A stretch of 64,000 bases of DNA, from contig NZ_JAIKTS010000001.1 in assembly GCF_023556335.1 (NCBI RefSeq), forward strand, positions 1,178,001 to 1,242,000. The letters run 5' to 3'. Made by a program: the position numbers and the translations under genes. Positions 41,329-53,743 of the stretch are shown one piece after another. The DNA comes from Stenotrophomonas mori (GTDB taxonomy: Bacteria > Pseudomonadota > Gammaproteobacteria > Xanthomonadales > Xanthomonadaceae). A model generated the notes under the pieces. That model had not been told where the DNA came from. It made no database searches and saw only the letters and a list, made by a program, of their open reading frames with translations. The first letter of the stretch is position 1. The number at the start of each line of letters is the position of its first letter.

Positions 41329-42722
41329 TCCTCGATCGGCACGCGGTCCAGTGCGCCGCTGGCCGGGTCGAAGCGCAGGACCGCATGCGCGTCGGTCTCC
41401 GCGATCCATACCGCATCGGCCGCCAGCGCCAGCGCCGCCGGCCCCTGCAGGCGGCGCGGCAGGTCGACGGTGGACAGGTCGCCGCCGCCCAGCCGCAGGG
41501 TGCGCAGGCAGCCGTTGCCGGTGTCGGCGATCCACAGCAGCGGCGACTGCCCGCCCATGGCGATGGCCTGCGGGTACTGCAGCAGTGCCTGCGCGCGCGG
41601 GCCGTCGGTGTTGCCGAAGACCCAGGGGCCCTGCCCGACCAGGGTCTGCACCACGTCGCCGCGCAGCTGCAGCGAGCGCACCGCCGACCCCAGCGCATCG
41701 CAGACATAGAGCACCTGCTGCACCGCCACCACCCCGCAGGGCTGCGCGAACGCGGCCAGGTGGCCTCCGCCGTCACGCACTTCCACCGGGCCGGCCCCGG
41801 CCCGCCAGCGCAGCGAGCGGATGCCCAGGTCGTAGCTCCAGACATGGTTGTCGCCGCCCATCGCGATGTGCAGCTGGTTGTCGGCCACGGCCACGTCCAG
41901 CGGATGGTCCAGCGCACTGTCCCAGGGATTGGCGAGCACGCCGGCACTCGGCGTGCCCGCGCGCCCGGTCCCGCACAGGGTATCCACCTGCCCGCTCGGC
42001 AGGTGGATCCGGCGGACGGCGTGGTTGCCGGTATCGGCGACGTAGAGCGCTTCGCGCTCCAGTGCCAGCCCATGCGGGCGGTTGAATGCGGCATCGCTGG
42101 CGGTACCGTTGGCCAGGTCCGCGCTGCCGATGCCGAACTGGCGCAGCACGCGGCCGTCGTGGCTGCATTCCAGGATCCGGTGATGGCCGGTATCGGCGAC
42201 GTACAGGCGTTCGGCATTGGCGACCAGGCCGGCCGGGAAGCGCAGCGGCGAACGCGGCTCCGGGTGGATCTCCTGCGCCGCCCGCGGGCCCGCCCCCTCG
42301 CACAGGGCGGCCAGGCTGGCCTCCAGGTTGCCCGCGCCGCCCACCAGCCGCTCGCGCTCGCCGCCCTCGGCGTCGATCAGCAGCAGGGTCGGCCAGGCCG
42401 TGACCTGGAAGCGGCGCCAGGCGTCCCACTGCGCGTCCAGCAGCACCGGCGCGGCGATGCCGTGGCGGCGGACCAGCTTCAGCGCCGCCTCCGGCTCGCG
42501 TTCGAAATCGAAGCGCGGCACCTGCACCACCAGCAGCTGCAGGCGGCCCGGGTTGCGGGCCTGCCACTGCGCCACCTCGGCCAGGCGCTGCATGCACCAG
42601 ACCGACGCGGCGTTGACGAAGGCCAGCACCACCGGGCACCCGGCATGCGCCTGCAGCGAAGAAGGCGCGGCATTCAGCCATACGCCGGAAGCGGGAAGAT
42701 CGATCGTGCGTGCGACAGTCAT
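41325..42722 (-). CDS. Thioredoxin-like / NHL-repeat protein
   Basis: This 465-residue protein has an N-terminal thioredoxin fold (residues about 25-150: VLAFVNAASVWCMQRLAEV, then RFQVTAWPTLLLIDAEG with the cis-Pro). A six-bladed NHL beta-propeller follows (about 165-460: repeats ADTGHHRILECSHDG, ADTGNHAVRRIHLPSG, IADTGNGCLRTLRL). The active-site region reads WCMQ and lacks the second cysteine of a CxxC pair, so a classical disulfide oxidoreductase is unlikely. NHLRC2-like proteins share this layout; their bacterial role is unclear. It overlaps uvrC by 4 bp and its own start overlaps the phosphatase stop. Confidence 0.85.
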   Translation of the reverse strand: MTVARTIDLPASGVWLNAAPSSLQAHAGCPVVLAFVNAASVWCMQRLAEVAQWQARNPGRLQLLVVQVPRFDFEREPEAALKLVRRHGIAAPVLLDAQWDAWRRFQVTAWPTLLLIDAEGGERERLVGGAGNLEASLAALCEGAGPRAAQEIHPEPRSPLRFPAGLVANAERLYVADTGHHRILECSHDGRVLRQFGIGSADLANGTASDAAFNRPHGLALEREALYVADTGNHAVRRIHLPSGQVDTLCGTGRAGTPSAGVLANPWDSALDHPLDVAVADNQLHIAMGGDNHVWSYDLGIRSLRWRAGAGPVEVRDGGGHLAAFAQPCGVVAVQQVLYVCDALGSAVRSLQLRGDVVQTLVGQGPWVFGNTDGPRAQALLQYPQAIAMGGQSPLLWIADTGNGCLRTLRLGGGDLSTVDLPRRLQGPAALALAADAVWIAETDAHAVLRFDPASGALDRVPIEE

Positions 42723-43207
42723 GGGCCGATTATGCCGGACTCGGCCTGTGCCGACAGGCGCGCCACCGTTGCCGCGGCGGCTGCCTCCAGCAGGCCCCAG
42801 CTGTGCTCGAACCCGGCCTCGTCGCCATAGTAGGGATCGGGCACGTCGTCCGTCCCGGCGATGCCGGCCCAGGGCAGCCACAGCACCGCGCGCCCACGCA
42901 GCGAGGGCGGCGCCACGTCCCGGGCCGCCTCCAGGTTGCTGCGGTCCGCGCACAGGACATGGTCGAACGCGCGGAAGTCGGCCGCCTGCAGCGGCCGCGC
43001 GCGCAGGGCGGAAATATCCACGCCGTGGCGGCGCGCACAGGCGACCGCACGCGGATCGGGAGCCTTGCCCTCATGCCAGCCGGCGGTGCCGGCCGAGTCC
43101 ACGGTCACCCTGCCCGCCAGCGGCGAGCGCGCGATCCGGCTGCGCAGCGCCCCCTCGCCCATCGGCGAGCGGCAGATGTTGCCCAGGCACACCACCAGCA
43201 GCTTCAT
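42719..43207 (-). CDS. Low-molecular-weight protein-tyrosine phosphatase
   Basis: This 162-residue protein has the P-loop near its start, [19 protein letters not shown] (Cx5R(S/T) as CLGNICRSP; the Cys is the nucleophile). The acid/base loop [15 protein letters not shown], with the DP motif, comes later. The length is normal. In Gram-negative bacteria such enzymes often dephosphorylate tyrosine kinases of exopolysaccharide systems, but no kinase is in the window; general stress roles are also known. The start ATG at 43207 overlaps the kdsB stop by 4 bp (ATGA), so it belongs to the kdsB operon. Confidence 0.94.
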   Translation of the reverse strand: MKLLVVCLGNICRSPMGEGALRSRIARSPLAGRVTVDSAGTAGWHEGKAPDPRAVACARRHGVDISALRARPLQAADFRAFDHVLCADRSNLEAARDVAPPSLRGRAVLWLPWAGIAGTDDVPDPYYGDEAGFEHSWGLLEAAAAATVARLSAQAESGIIGP

Positions 43208-43977
43208 TGCCCGGCCTCCAGCAGCGCGGCCGCGCGGGCCAGGTCCTCGGGCGTGTCGATGCCCGGCGGGAACGCCGCCGGCGACAGCGCCACGGTGATG
43301 CGGAACCCGGCCTCCAGCACCCGCAGCTGTTCCAGCGACTCGGCCTGCTCCAGCGTCCCCGGCGCCATCGCCGCGACCTGCTGCAGGAAGCCGGCCCGGT
43401 ACCCGTAGATGCCGATGTGCCGCAGCCATTGTCCGGCGGGCAGCGACGAGGTCGAATGCGCGAAGCCGTCGCGGTGCCACGGGATCGGCGCACGGCTGAA
43501 GTACAGCGCATCGCCCTGCGCGGTACGCACCAGCTTGACCACGTTGGGATCGAACAGCGCGGCCGCATCCTCCACCGGCGTGGCCAGTGTCGCCATCGGC
43601 GCGTCGCCGGCCGCCAGCGCGGCGGCGACGGCGCGGATGCCGGCGGACGGCGCGAACGGCTCGTCGCCCTGCAGGTTCACCACGATCGCCTCGTCGTCCC
43701 ACCCTGCCAGGCGCGCGCATTCGGCAAGGCGGTCGGTCCCGGATGCATGGTCGCCGCGGGTCATCGCCACGCGTATGCCGTCCAGGCCGTCGAGCGCATC
43801 GGCGATCCGCACGTCGTCAGTCGCCACCCATACTTCACGTGCGCCGGCGGCCAGGGCGCGCCGCGCCACGTGCACGATCATCGGCTGTCCGGCCAGCGGC
43901 GCCAGCGGCTTGCCGGGCAGCCGGGTCGACGCATACCGCGCCGGGATCGCCACCACGAATTCAGGAACCGCGTTCAT
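43204..43977 (-). CDS. kdsB: 3-deoxy-manno-octulosonate cytidylyltransferase
   Basis: This 257-residue cytosolic enzyme activates Kdo to CMP-Kdo for lipopolysaccharide core synthesis. Motifs: [20 protein letters not shown] (nucleotide-binding, Arg and Lys), [51 protein letters not shown] and [13 protein letters not shown] at the end. I chose the ATG at 43977 after AAGGAG; a GTG two codons upstream is possible. It is separated from lpxK by 225 bp with nothing recognised in it. Confidence 0.96.
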   Translation of the reverse strand: MNAVPEFVVAIPARYASTRLPGKPLAPLAGQPMIVHVARRALAAGAREVWVATDDVRIADALDGLDGIRVAMTRGDHASGTDRLAECARLAGWDDEAIVVNLQGDEPFAPSAGIRAVAAALAAGDAPMATLATPVEDAAALFDPNVVKLVRTAQGDALYFSRAPIPWHRDGFAHSTSSLPAGQWLRHIGIYGYRAGFLQQVAAMAPGTLEQAESLEQLRVLEAGFRITVALSPAAFPPGIDTPEDLARAAALLEAGQ

Positions 43978-44202
43978 CTGCACTCCTTGCCCGTTCCGGG
44001 CAGCACTTGCGGCGCACGCCCACCAGGCCCGGCCCCACGGGCCGGACGGGAGCGCACGCCATGGAAAGGATAAGCGGCGGCGTGTGCGTCAACAGTCCGC
44101 CGGCACCGGCCTGCGGCCACCCCGGCCCGCTTTGCGCGCCGCGATCGGCAACACCCCCGCCCCCGTGTTCCGGCCCGGCCGGCGCTCCCGCGCCGGGCGG
44201 AC

Positions 44203-45224
44203 TCACGCCCGCGCCAGCTTGCCAAGGCGGTCGAGCAGCGCCACCCAGAACGCCGCCGGCAACTCGGCCTGCAGGGGCACGGCGTAATGCCAGTCGGTGG
44301 CGAATGCCTTGCACTTGACCGCGTCCTTCTCGGTCATCAGCACCGGCAGTTCGCTGCCGAACGCCAGGTCCGATGCCTGGAAGCGGTGATGGTCGGCGAA
44401 CGCATGCGGCACCACGCCGATGCCATGGTCGCGCAGCATCTGGAAGAAACGCTGCGGATGCGCGATGCCGGCCACCGCATGCACGCGCTGCCCGGCGAAC
44501 GCCTGCAGCGGCCGTTCCCGCCGCCCGCGCAACGGGCGCGCGCTGTCGATGCACAGGCGCATCGTCCACTCCCCGAACCCGGCCGCCACCGAGGCCTCGC
44601 CGGCATCGCCGGCCTGCCCGAGGTTGACCACCCGGAAGTCGCAGTCGCGGGCGCGCGCCACCGGCTCGCGCAGGGGGCCGGCAGGGATCGGCCGGCCATT
44701 GCCGTACCGGCGCTGCGCGTCCACCACCTCGATCTCGATATCGCGCGCCAGCCGATAGTGCTGCAGGCCGTCGTCGCAGACCACCACGTCGCAGCCGGCC
44801 TGCAGCAGTGCCCGCGCGGCCGCCACCCGGTCCCGGTCGACCCGCACCGGCACGCCGGTCTTCCAGGCGATCAGCAACGGCTCGTCGCCGCCCAGCCCGG
44901 GCGCCAGGTCGGCGGTGACCCAGCGCGCGGTGCCGGCATCGTCGCGGCCGTAACCGCGGCTGGCCACGCCCGGCTTCCAGCCGGCCGCGCGCAGCCGCTG
45001 CACCAGCTCGATGGTCAGGGGGGTCTTGCCGGTGCCGCCGGCAGTGATGTTGCCGACCACGATCACCGGCACCGGCACCTGCCGGCGACGCAGCCAGCCG
45101 CGCCGGTACAGGCCACGGCGCAGGCGCGCCACGGCCGCGTACAGCGGCGCCAGCAGGCGCGCGCCCAGCGGCACCGGCGCACCGTCGTACCACCATGCCG
45201 GCGTCTTCGCGCCCTTGCCCGGCA

Positions 45225-45225
<1 letters not shown>
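44203..45225 (-). CDS. lpxK: Tetraacyldisaccharide 4'-kinase
   Basis: This 340-residue inner-membrane kinase phosphorylates the 4' position of lipid A disaccharide. The N-terminal hydrophobic stretch ([20 protein letters not shown]) anchors it. The Walker A motif is [20 protein letters not shown], then GYGRDD and the DxD-like [37 protein letters not shown] and [13 protein letters not shown] are the C-terminal signatures. The start ATG overlaps the msbA stop (TGATG). It follows msbA, the usual msbA-lpxK pair for lipid A synthesis and export. Confidence 0.96.
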
Positions 45226-46966
<1,741 letters not shown>

Positions 46967-46970
<4 letters not shown>

Positions 46971-47389
46971 GGCTGCGGCTCCGGTGCCGTGGCGATGGCG
47001 ATGCGCCGGAACCCCAGCTGCCCGAGCACGTCCTGCACCGTGACCACCGCCTGGTAGGGCGTGCGCGCGTCGGCGCGCAGCAGCACCGTCTGGCCGCGGT
47101 CGTCGCCGGCGACCTGGAGGATCGTGCGCTTCACCGATTCGGCATCGGTACGCAGCACTTCCTGGTCGTTGATGAAGTAGCGGCCGTCGGCGTTGACCAG
47201 CACGCTGAGCGACCGCGGCGGCTCGGCCTCATGCTGTTCGCTGGCGGTCGGCAGCTGCACCTGCAGGGTCGAGCGCGCGTCGAAGGTGGTGGTGACCACG
47301 AAGAAGATGATCAGCACCAGGATCACATCGATCAGCGGCACCAGATCGATGGTCGGTTCGTCCTGGGCACGGTCGTTGCGGATGCGCAT
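46967..47389 (-). CDS. exbD: ExbD/TolR-family biopolymer transporter
   Basis: This 140-residue protein starts MRIRNDRAQDEPTIDLVPLIDVILVLIIFF (in parts). It has one membrane helix with the conserved Asp of the proton path (LIDVILVLIIFFVVTTTF) and a periplasmic domain containing VLVNADGRYFIND. With ExbB it forms the inner-membrane proton-driven motor that energises TonB-type transport. It is 6 bp downstream of exbB. In Xanthomonadaceae this pair commonly sits beside msbA and comEC. Confidence 0.93.
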
Positions 47390-47395
47390 GCGGGA

Positions 47396-48055
47396 TCAGG
47401 CCTTGGCCGTCGTTGCCTGCCGCGGTGGCGGCGCGGGATTGGCCATCACCGCCGGCCGGCCGTCGAGCGTGTCCAGCAGCGCGGCCGCCTCGTGTTCCAT
47501 CTCGATCACGTAGCCGTCAATGCGGCCGCGGAAGTGGCGGTGGAACATCAGCGCCGGAATCGCCACGATCATGCCGGTGGCGGTGCACACCAGCGCCTTG
47601 CCGATGCCGCCGGCCAGCTGGCTGACATCGCCGAGGCCATGGTCGAGGATGCCCAGGAACATCTGGATCATGCCGATCACGGTGCCCAGCAGGCCGAGCA
47701 GCGGCCCCGCCGAGGCGATGGTGCCCAGCGCGTTGAGGTGGCGCCCCATCCGGTGCACCAGGTGCCGGCCGGTGTCCTCGATCCGTTCGCGGACCTGGTC
47801 GCGCGGGCGGTTGCGCGCCTCCAGCGCCGCGGCCAGCAGGGCGCCCAGCGGCGAATTGGCCCGCAGCGACGCGATATGCGTGGCATCGAGCTTGCCGCGT
47901 GCGGCCCAGTTGCGGACCTCCTGCCCGAGCCCGGGCGGCAGCACCTCGTTGCGCCGCAGGCTCCAGAAGCGTTCAAGGACTATCGCCAAAGCCAGCACGC
48001 CCAGCAGCAGCAGCGGCACCATCGGCCAACCGCCGGCCTTGACCAGTTCCCACAC
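47396..48055 (-). CDS. exbB: MotA/TolQ/ExbB proton channel family protein
   Basis: This 219-residue protein has three membrane segments: residues about 8-28 (GGWPMVPLLLLGVLALAIVL), 105-130 (SAGPLLGLLGTVIGMIQMFLG) and 145-170 (GIGKALVCTATGMIVAIPALM). LLGLLGTVIGMI and ALVCTATGMIVAIPA are the ExbB/TolQ signatures. It starts with GTG at 48055, just after comEC. Its partner exbD follows by 6 bp. It could energise the TonB receptors of this genome, although tonB itself is not in the window. Confidence 0.93.
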   Translation of the reverse strand: MWELVKAGGWPMVPLLLLGVLALAIVLERFWSLRRNEVLPPGLGQEVRNWAARGKLDATHIASLRANSPLGALLAAALEARNRPRDQVRERIEDTGRHLVHRMGRHLNALGTIASAGPLLGLLGTVIGMIQMFLGILDHGLGDVSQLAGGIGKALVCTATGMIVAIPALMFHRHFRGRIDGYVIEMEHEAAALLDTLDGRPAVMANPAPPPRQATTAKA

Positions 48056-48058
48056 GTT

Positions 48059-50524
48059 TCAACCCTCCGGCGCATCGGCCGACTGTTCGATCGCCGATAG
48101 GATAGCAGCCGCCCGTGCCCTCTCCGCAGCGTCCCACGGGCGCGGCCGCGAGCGCCTGCGCTCGCGCAGCTGCAGGCCCGCCTCGCCCAGCCAGACCCGC
48201 AGCGCGCCGCTGTCGGCGGTGCCCAGCACCTCGGCACCGGCCGTGCGCCACCGCTGGACCACCCGCGGATGCGGATGGCCGAAGCGATTGCCGTGCCCGG
48301 CCGGCACCAGCAGCAGCCGCGCCCGTGTCGCGGCCACCCAGGGCGGCCACGACGAGCTCCCGCTGCCGTGGTGGGCCGCCACCACCACCTCGGCGCGCAG
48401 GCGATCGCGCTGGCGCTTGAACAGCGCGTACTCGACCGCCTCGCCGATGTCGCCGGTCAGCAGAATCGCGCCATGCCGCGAGTGCACCCTCAACACGCAG
48501 CTCGACGCATTGCCCAGGTAGGGAAATCCCGGCGGCGGATGCAGGAACTCGAACGCCACCCCGTCCCAGTGCCAGCGCTGCCCGGCGCTGCAGGCCTCGG
48601 CGTCGCGTCCCGGCATCCGCGGTGGCGCCCACCACTGCGCCACCGGCAGCGCCCGCGCCACCGCCTCCGCGCCGCCGGCATGATCGCTGTCGCCATGGCT
48701 GAGGACCACCCGGTCCAGGCGCGCCACACCCAGCGCACGCAGGGCCGGCACCACCACCCGCTCGCCCGCGTCGAAGCCGTCACGCACCGCCGGCCCGGCG
48801 TCGTACAGCAACCGGTGGTGCGCGGTACGCACCAGCACCGACAGCCCCTGCCCCACGTCGAGGAGCACCAGCTCCACTTCCCCGTGCCGCGGCAGGTCCC
48901 GCGCCGGCCACACCAGCGGCACCCACAACAGCATCGCCAGGGCCTTGCCCGGCACCCCGCGCGGCAGCAACAGCCAGATCGCCGCCGCGACCGCCAGCGG
49001 CACCGCCGGTTCGGCCGGTTCCGGCAACCACCACAGTGCGAAGCGGCTGCGCGCCAGCCAGCCCAGCGGCACCCAGCTCAGCTCGAAGCAGGCCGCCGCC
49101 AACCGCCAGGGACCGGTGCCCGCCCCCGGCCACAGCGCGTCCAGGCCCGTGCCCAGCAAGGCCAGCGGCACCACCACCAGGCTCCACCAGGGAATCGCCA
49201 GCAGGTTGGCCAGCGGCCCGGCCAGCGATGCCTGCCCGAACAGGGCCGCGGTCAGCGGCAGCAGGCCGACCGACGCCACCAGTTGCGCCCGCAGGAACCC
49301 GCGCAACCAATGCTGGCGCTCCGGCAGGCACCACACCAGCCAGGCAACTCCGGCAAAGCTCAGCCAGAAGCCGGCCATCAGCAGCGAGAGCGGATCCCAT
49401 GCCAGCACCACCAGGGCCGCCAGCGCCAGCGCGCCGGCCACCTGTGGCGGCCGGCGTCCCAGCCGCGCCAGGACCACCACGCCGACCATCAGCACGGTGC
49501 GCACGGTCGGCAGGGCGAACCCGGCCACCGCCGCATAGCCGGCGGCACCGGCCAGAGCGGCGATGGCGGCGGCGTGCGACCTCGGCAGGCAGCGTCCCAG
49601 CGACGGCAGGAGGCGCCACAGCCCGGCGGCCAGCAACGCGAAGAAGCTCCCGACCATGCCGACATGGAAACCGGAGATGGCGATCAGGTGGGTCAACCCG
49701 GTCGCCCGCAGCCGTTGCCAGTCGGCCTCTTCCAGCGCACGCGCGTCGCCCACCGCCAGGGCCTGTACATAGCGCGCCGAAGGGCTCCGTACCGCGCCAT
49801 CGATGCGGGCGGCCGCGGCCGCCCGCCATGCCTGCAGGCCCGCCGGCGCGCCCACCTGCACCGATGTTTCCGGCCTCACCACGCCGCTGGCGCCGATCCG
49901 CTGCGCCAACGCGTGCCGCTCCACATCGAAGCCGCCGGGGTTGGCCAGCCCCCGGGGCGCGCGCAGGCGGACGCCCAGGCGCCAGCGCGCACCGGCGTCC
50001 ACCGCCATCCTCGGCCCGGGCACCCGGGCCCCGAAGTCGTCGTACCACGCCAGCTGCAGCACGCGTCCACGCAGGTGCGCCGGTTGTGCCGCACCGGCGT
50101 CGACCCGGAAACGGAAACGGGTGCGGCGCGTCTCGACCTCCGGCAAGGAGACCACCGTGCCGGTGACGACCGCTTCGCGGCCCTCGGCCCGGGGCGGCAA
50201 CTGCGCATCCAACGCCAGGCCCGCATGCAGTGCAGCCCAGCCGGCACCGGCCAGCAATGCACCACACCAGCGGCCACGCCCACGGCAGCACCACACCGCG
50301 GCACCGACCAGCAGCAGCCCCCAGCGCAGCGCGACCGGCGGCAGCGCTGGTCCCCACAGGGCGGCACAGGCGCCGGCGGTGAAGGCCGCCGCGGCCGCCT
50401 TGCCGAATGCGGGCAGGGCCGCAGACCGCCGCCAGCGCCAGCCGATGCACCGGATTCTCCGCACCCTTGCCTGCCCAGTTGAAGCTCCTGGCCAGCATGC
50501 GCTGGCGCGTACTGGCCGGCCCAT
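48059..50524 (-). CDS. comEC: ComEC/Rec2 family DNA uptake channel
   Basis: This protein of up to 821 residues forms the inner-membrane channel for transforming DNA. The N-terminus has membrane segments and an OB-fold (VVTGTVVSLPEVETRRTRF). The competence domain carries ALAVGDARALEEADWQRLRATGLTHLIAISGFHVGMV (in parts). The C-terminal metallo-beta-lactamase-like domain, with LLDVGQGLSVLVRTAHHRLLYDAGP (in parts), VVLSHGDSDHAGGA and ILLTGDIGEAVE, may degrade the non-transported strand. The ATG at 50524 gives the longest form; the first 40 residues are unusual, so a start nearer 50464 is possible. Confidence 0.93.
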   Translation of the reverse strand: MGRPVRASACWPGASTGQARVRRIRCIGWRWRRSAALPAFGKAAAAAFTAGACAALWGPALPPVALRWGLLLVGAAVWCCRGRGRWCGALLAGAGWAALHAGLALDAQLPPRAEGREAVVTGTVVSLPEVETRRTRFRFRVDAGAAQPAHLRGRVLQLAWYDDFGARVPGPRMAVDAGARWRLGVRLRAPRGLANPGGFDVERHALAQRIGASGVVRPETSVQVGAPAGLQAWRAAAAARIDGAVRSPSARYVQALAVGDARALEEADWQRLRATGLTHLIAISGFHVGMVGSFFALLAAGLWRLLPSLGRCLPRSHAAAIAALAGAAGYAAVAGFALPTVRTVLMVGVVVLARLGRRPPQVAGALALAALVVLAWDPLSLLMAGFWLSFAGVAWLVWCLPERQHWLRGFLRAQLVASVGLLPLTAALFGQASLAGPLANLLAIPWWSLVVVPLALLGTGLDALWPGAGTGPWRLAAACFELSWVPLGWLARSRFALWWLPEPAEPAVPLAVAAAIWLLLPRGVPGKALAMLLWVPLVWPARDLPRHGEVELVLLDVGQGLSVLVRTAHHRLLYDAGPAVRDGFDAGERVVVPALRALGVARLDRVVLSHGDSDHAGGAEAVARALPVAQWWAPPRMPGRDAEACSAGQRWHWDGVAFEFLHPPPGFPYLGNASSCVLRVHSRHGAILLTGDIGEAVEYALFKRQRDRLRAEVVVAAHHGSGSSSWPPWVAATRARLLLVPAGHGNRFGHPHPRVVQRWRTAGAEVLGTADSGALRVWLGEAGLQLRERRRSRPRPWDAAERARAAAILSAIEQSADAPEG

Positions 50525-51057
50525 CGGGCAATACCGCAGGCCGGCATGGGAAACCGGCAGCCCTGCAAGGCAAGGAGGAAAACAGGCAGCCCCGGTCCAG
50601 CCCTGCTTTCATCTGGCTGGACCCGCCCTCCGGCGGCGTCCGCCGGGCATGGCCCCGGCCACGCTTACCCACCGAGGCCGATGCCGCGGCCGCCCGCAAC
50701 GCCGCGCCCCCGCCTGCAGGCCGTGGCCGGGCAACTGTTCAACGGCCTGCTGGCCAGCATGCGGCAGCAGGGGCAGCGGCAGGGAGGCGTCCGTGCCGGC
50801 GATGCCCACGACCTGGCACATGGCCTGCCGGGCCAGGGTGCACGGCATGGCGCGGCTCCAGGGAAGCCATCTGCTGTCGCCGGCGGTTGCCGCCGGCGCA
50901 TGCTGCAGCGCCGGCCCGTGCCCAGGCGCGGCGGGCCCTGGAGGTGTTGATCGATGGCCTGGCCGGTCCGGACCACGACCACCAGGAACGGACGGGCAGC
51001 CCGGATCGCTGCCACCCGCGGCGTGCCCGACGGATGCGTCCTGATACCGCAGGCATG
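50525..51057. other. Intergenic region between comEC and the pnp terminator
   Basis: About 530 bp with several open frames (for example rightward 50546-50950 and leftward 50665-51015). Their translations are Arg/Pro/Gly/Cys-rich without recognisable motifs. It should hold the comEC promoter. No gene is supported. Confidence 0.45.
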
Positions 51058-51090
51058 AAAAAAGGGAGCGGGCCGAAGCCCGCTCCCTTT
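51058..51090 (-). terminator. Terminator after pnp
   Basis: Read leftward: AAAGGGAGCGGGC, loop TTCG, GCCCGCTCCCTTTTTTC. It is a strong hairpin 24 bp after the pnp stop. Confidence 0.9.
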
Positions 51091-51113
51091 CGCGTCCAGC
51101 GCTGCGCCGCGGA

Positions 51114-53219
51114 TTACTCCACCACGCCCTCACCTTCCTCGACAGCCTTCATCGACAGGCGGATGCGGCCCTGCTTGTCCACTTCCAGCACCTTGACCTT
51201 GACCACGTCGCCTTCCTTCAGCTTGTCGCTGACCTTCTCGACACGCTCGCTGGAAATCTGCGAGACGTGCACCAGGCCGTCCTTGCCCGGCAGGATGGTG
51301 ACGAACGCACCGAAGTCCATGATCTTGGCGACCTTGCCTTCGTAGATGCGGCCCGGCTCGACGTCCGAGGTGATCTGCTCGATGCGGCGCTTGGCTTCCT
51401 GGGCGGCGGCGTTGTTCACCGAAGCGATGGTGATGGTGCCGTCGTCCTGGATGTCGATCTGGGTGCCGGTTTCCTTGGTGATCGCCTGGATCACCGAACC
51501 GCCCTTGCCGATCACCTCGCGGATCTTGTCCGGGTGGATCTTGATGGTCAGCAGGCGCGGCGCGTAGTCGCTCAGCTCTTCGCGCGGGGCGGTCAGTGCC
51601 TTGGCCATCTCGCCGAGGATGTGCAGACGGCCGGCCTTGGCCTGCTCCAGCGCCTGCTTCATGATCTCTTCGGTGATGCCTTCGATCTTGATGTCCATCT
51701 GCAGCGCGGACACGCCTTCGGAGGTACCGGCGACCTTGAAGTCCATGTCGCCCAGGTGGTCTTCGTCACCCAGGATGTCGCTCAGCACGACGAAACGGTC
51801 GTCTTCCTTCACCAGGCCCATGGCAATGCCCGCCACCGGCGCCTTCAGCGGCACGCCGGCATCCATCAGCGCCAGCGAGGAACCGCACACCGAGGCCATC
51901 GACGAGGAGCCGTTGGATTCGGTGATTTCCGACACCACGCGGATGGTGTACGGGAACTCCTCGATGGTCGGCATCACCGCCAGCACGCCGCGCTTGGCCA
52001 GGCGGCCGTGGCCGATCTCGCGGCGCTTCGGCCCCATCATGCGGCCACACTCGCCCACCGAGTACGGCGGGAAGTTGTAGTGGAACAGGAAGTTTTCCTT
52101 GTACTCGCCGGCAACGGCATCGATGATCTGGCCGTCGCGGGCGGTGCCCAGGGTGGTGACCACGATGGCCTGGGTCTCACCGCGGGTGAACAGCGCCGAG
52201 CCGTGGGTACGCGGCAGCACACCGGCGTTCACGGTGATCGGGCGCACGGTGTCCAGGGCGCGGCCGTCGATGCGGACCTTGGTGTCCAGCACCGAGTCGC
52301 GCAGGGTGCGGTATTCCAGCTCGCCGAATTCCTTGGCCAGCTCGGCCAGGCTCCAGCCCTCGTCGGCGACGCGGCCGGCAAGGGCCTCGGTCACGTCCTT
52401 CTTGATCGCGGCGATGGCATCGCGGCGCTGCAGCTTGTCGCGCACCTGGAAGGCATCGGCGAGCTTGCCGCCGACGGCGTCCTTCAGCGCGGCGATCAGC
52501 GCGTCGTTCTTGGCCGGTGCGACCCAGTCGCTCGACCGGGTACCGGCCTCGGCGACCAGTTCGTTGATGACGGTGATGACCTTCTGCATCTCGCCATGAC
52601 CGAAGGTGACGGCGCCGAGCATGACCTCTTCGGACAGCAGCGCCGCTTCGGATTCGACCATCAGCACGGCGTTCGCGGTACCCGCGACCACCAGCTCAAG
52701 CTGCGACTCCTTCAGCTCGGACACGGTCGGGTTGAGCAGGTACTGGCCATCCTTGTAGCCGACCTTGGCGGCGCCGATCGGGCCCTTGAACGGCGTGCCG
52801 GCCAGCGCCAGCGCCGCCGAGGCGCCGATCAGGGCCGGAATGTCGCCGTCCACTTCCGGGTTCAGCGACATCACCGTGGCGATGATCTGCACTTCGTTCC
52901 GGTAGTCCTCCGGGAACAGCGGACGGATCGGACGGTCGATCAGGCGCGAGATCAGCGTCTCCTTCTCCGTGGCGCGGCCTTCGCGCTTGAAGAAGCCCCC
53001 CGGAATGCGGCCACCCGCGTAGAACTTCTCCTGGTAATCGACGGTCAGCGGGAAGAAGTCCTGGCCTTCGCGCGCGCTCTTGGCGGCGACGGCGCTGACC
53101 AGCAGCACGGTGTCGTCCATCTTGACGATGACGGCACCGCTGGCCTGGCGCGCGATCTCGCCGGTCTCAAGCGTGACGGTGTGCTTGCCGTACTGGAAGG
53201 TTTTGGTGATTTTTGCCAC
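51114..53219 (-). CDS. pnp: Polyribonucleotide nucleotidyltransferase (PNPase)
   Basis: This 701-residue phosphorolytic 3'-5' exoribonuclease is a degradosome component. Two RNase PH-like domains (about 1-230 and 315-550) carry [37 protein letters not shown], and the active-site region [23 protein letters not shown] (in parts). The KH domain has [15 protein letters not shown], and the S1 domain has [18 protein letters not shown] and [10 protein letters not shown]. It starts with GTG at 53219 ([11 protein letters not shown]). The upstream hairpin at 53321-53353 separates it from rpsO, the arrangement in which PNPase autoregulates in E. coli. Confidence 0.97.
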   Translation of the reverse strand: MAKITKTFQYGKHTVTLETGEIARQASGAVIVKMDDTVLLVSAVAAKSAREGQDFFPLTVDYQEKFYAGGRIPGGFFKREGRATEKETLISRLIDRPIRPLFPEDYRNEVQIIATVMSLNPEVDGDIPALIGASAALALAGTPFKGPIGAAKVGYKDGQYLLNPTVSELKESQLELVVAGTANAVLMVESEAALLSEEVMLGAVTFGHGEMQKVITVINELVAEAGTRSSDWVAPAKNDALIAALKDAVGGKLADAFQVRDKLQRRDAIAAIKKDVTEALAGRVADEGWSLAELAKEFGELEYRTLRDSVLDTKVRIDGRALDTVRPITVNAGVLPRTHGSALFTRGETQAIVVTTLGTARDGQIIDAVAGEYKENFLFHYNFPPYSVGECGRMMGPKRREIGHGRLAKRGVLAVMPTIEEFPYTIRVVSEITESNGSSSMASVCGSSLALMDAGVPLKAPVAGIAMGLVKEDDRFVVLSDILGDEDHLGDMDFKVAGTSEGVSALQMDIKIEGITEEIMKQALEQAKAGRLHILGEMAKALTAPREELSDYAPRLLTIKIHPDKIREVIGKGGSVIQAITKETGTQIDIQDDGTITIASVNNAAAQEAKRRIEQITSDVEPGRIYEGKVAKIMDFGAFVTILPGKDGLVHVSQISSERVEKVSDKLKEGDVVKVKVLEVDKQGRIRLSMKAVEEGEGVVE

Positions 53220-53320
53220 GGAGGGTGTCCTTGGGGAGCTGTCTGCGAATGGACCGTCGGCGACCCTTGTCGGCGACGGGCGGCCGGCTGTTCCGGCCCT
53301 GGGAATGCGTTTGAACGTTG

Positions 53321-53353
53321 AAAACAAAACCGCGGCGCATCGCTGCGCCGCGG
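53321..53353 (-). terminator. Hairpin between rpsO and pnp (rpsO terminator)
   Basis: Read leftward: CCGCGGCGCA, loop GCGA, TGCGCCGCGG, then TTTTGTTTT. Partial read-through would supply pnp. Confidence 0.8.
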
Positions 53354-53366
53354 GGGGAATGGCTGC

Positions 53367-53627
53367 TTAGCGACGCAGGCCAAGCTTTTCGATCAGGCTC
53401 TTGTACCGCTCCACGTCCTTCCTTTTCAGGTAGTCGAGCAGGCTGCGGCGGCGATTCACCAGCTGCAGCAGGCCGCGACGGCTGTGGTGGTCCTTCTTGT
53501 GGAGCTTGAAGTGCTCGGCCAGCTGCTCGATGCGGGCGGTCAGCAGGGCGACCTGGACTTCCGGCGAACCGGTGTCGTTGGCGCCGCGCTTGTTGTCTTC
53601 AATGACTTTCTGGGTGTCGATCGACAT
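53367..53627 (-). CDS. rpsO: 30S ribosomal protein S15
   Basis: This 86-residue protein is typical of S15: [33 protein letters not shown] (in parts), [33 protein letters not shown], and the ending [11 protein letters not shown]. It binds the three-way junction of 16S rRNA early in 30S assembly. The ATG at 53627 follows AGAAAAC; the longer frame to 53675 is not supported. It has its own promoter upstream and a terminator hairpin before pnp. Confidence 0.98.
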   Translation of the reverse strand: MSIDTQKVIEDNKRGANDTGSPEVQVALLTARIEQLAEHFKLHKKDHHSRRGLLQLVNRRRSLLDYLKRKDVERYKSLIEKLGLRR

Positions 53628-53743
53628 GATGTTTTCTCTGGATGCGTGGCCGGCAGGAACGTGCTGATGACGCACCGCGCAGCTCGCCGTTTAAGGAAGG
53701 CGGCCCGCCGACGGCGGACCGGTGCCCGGCAAAGGGCCGCAGA

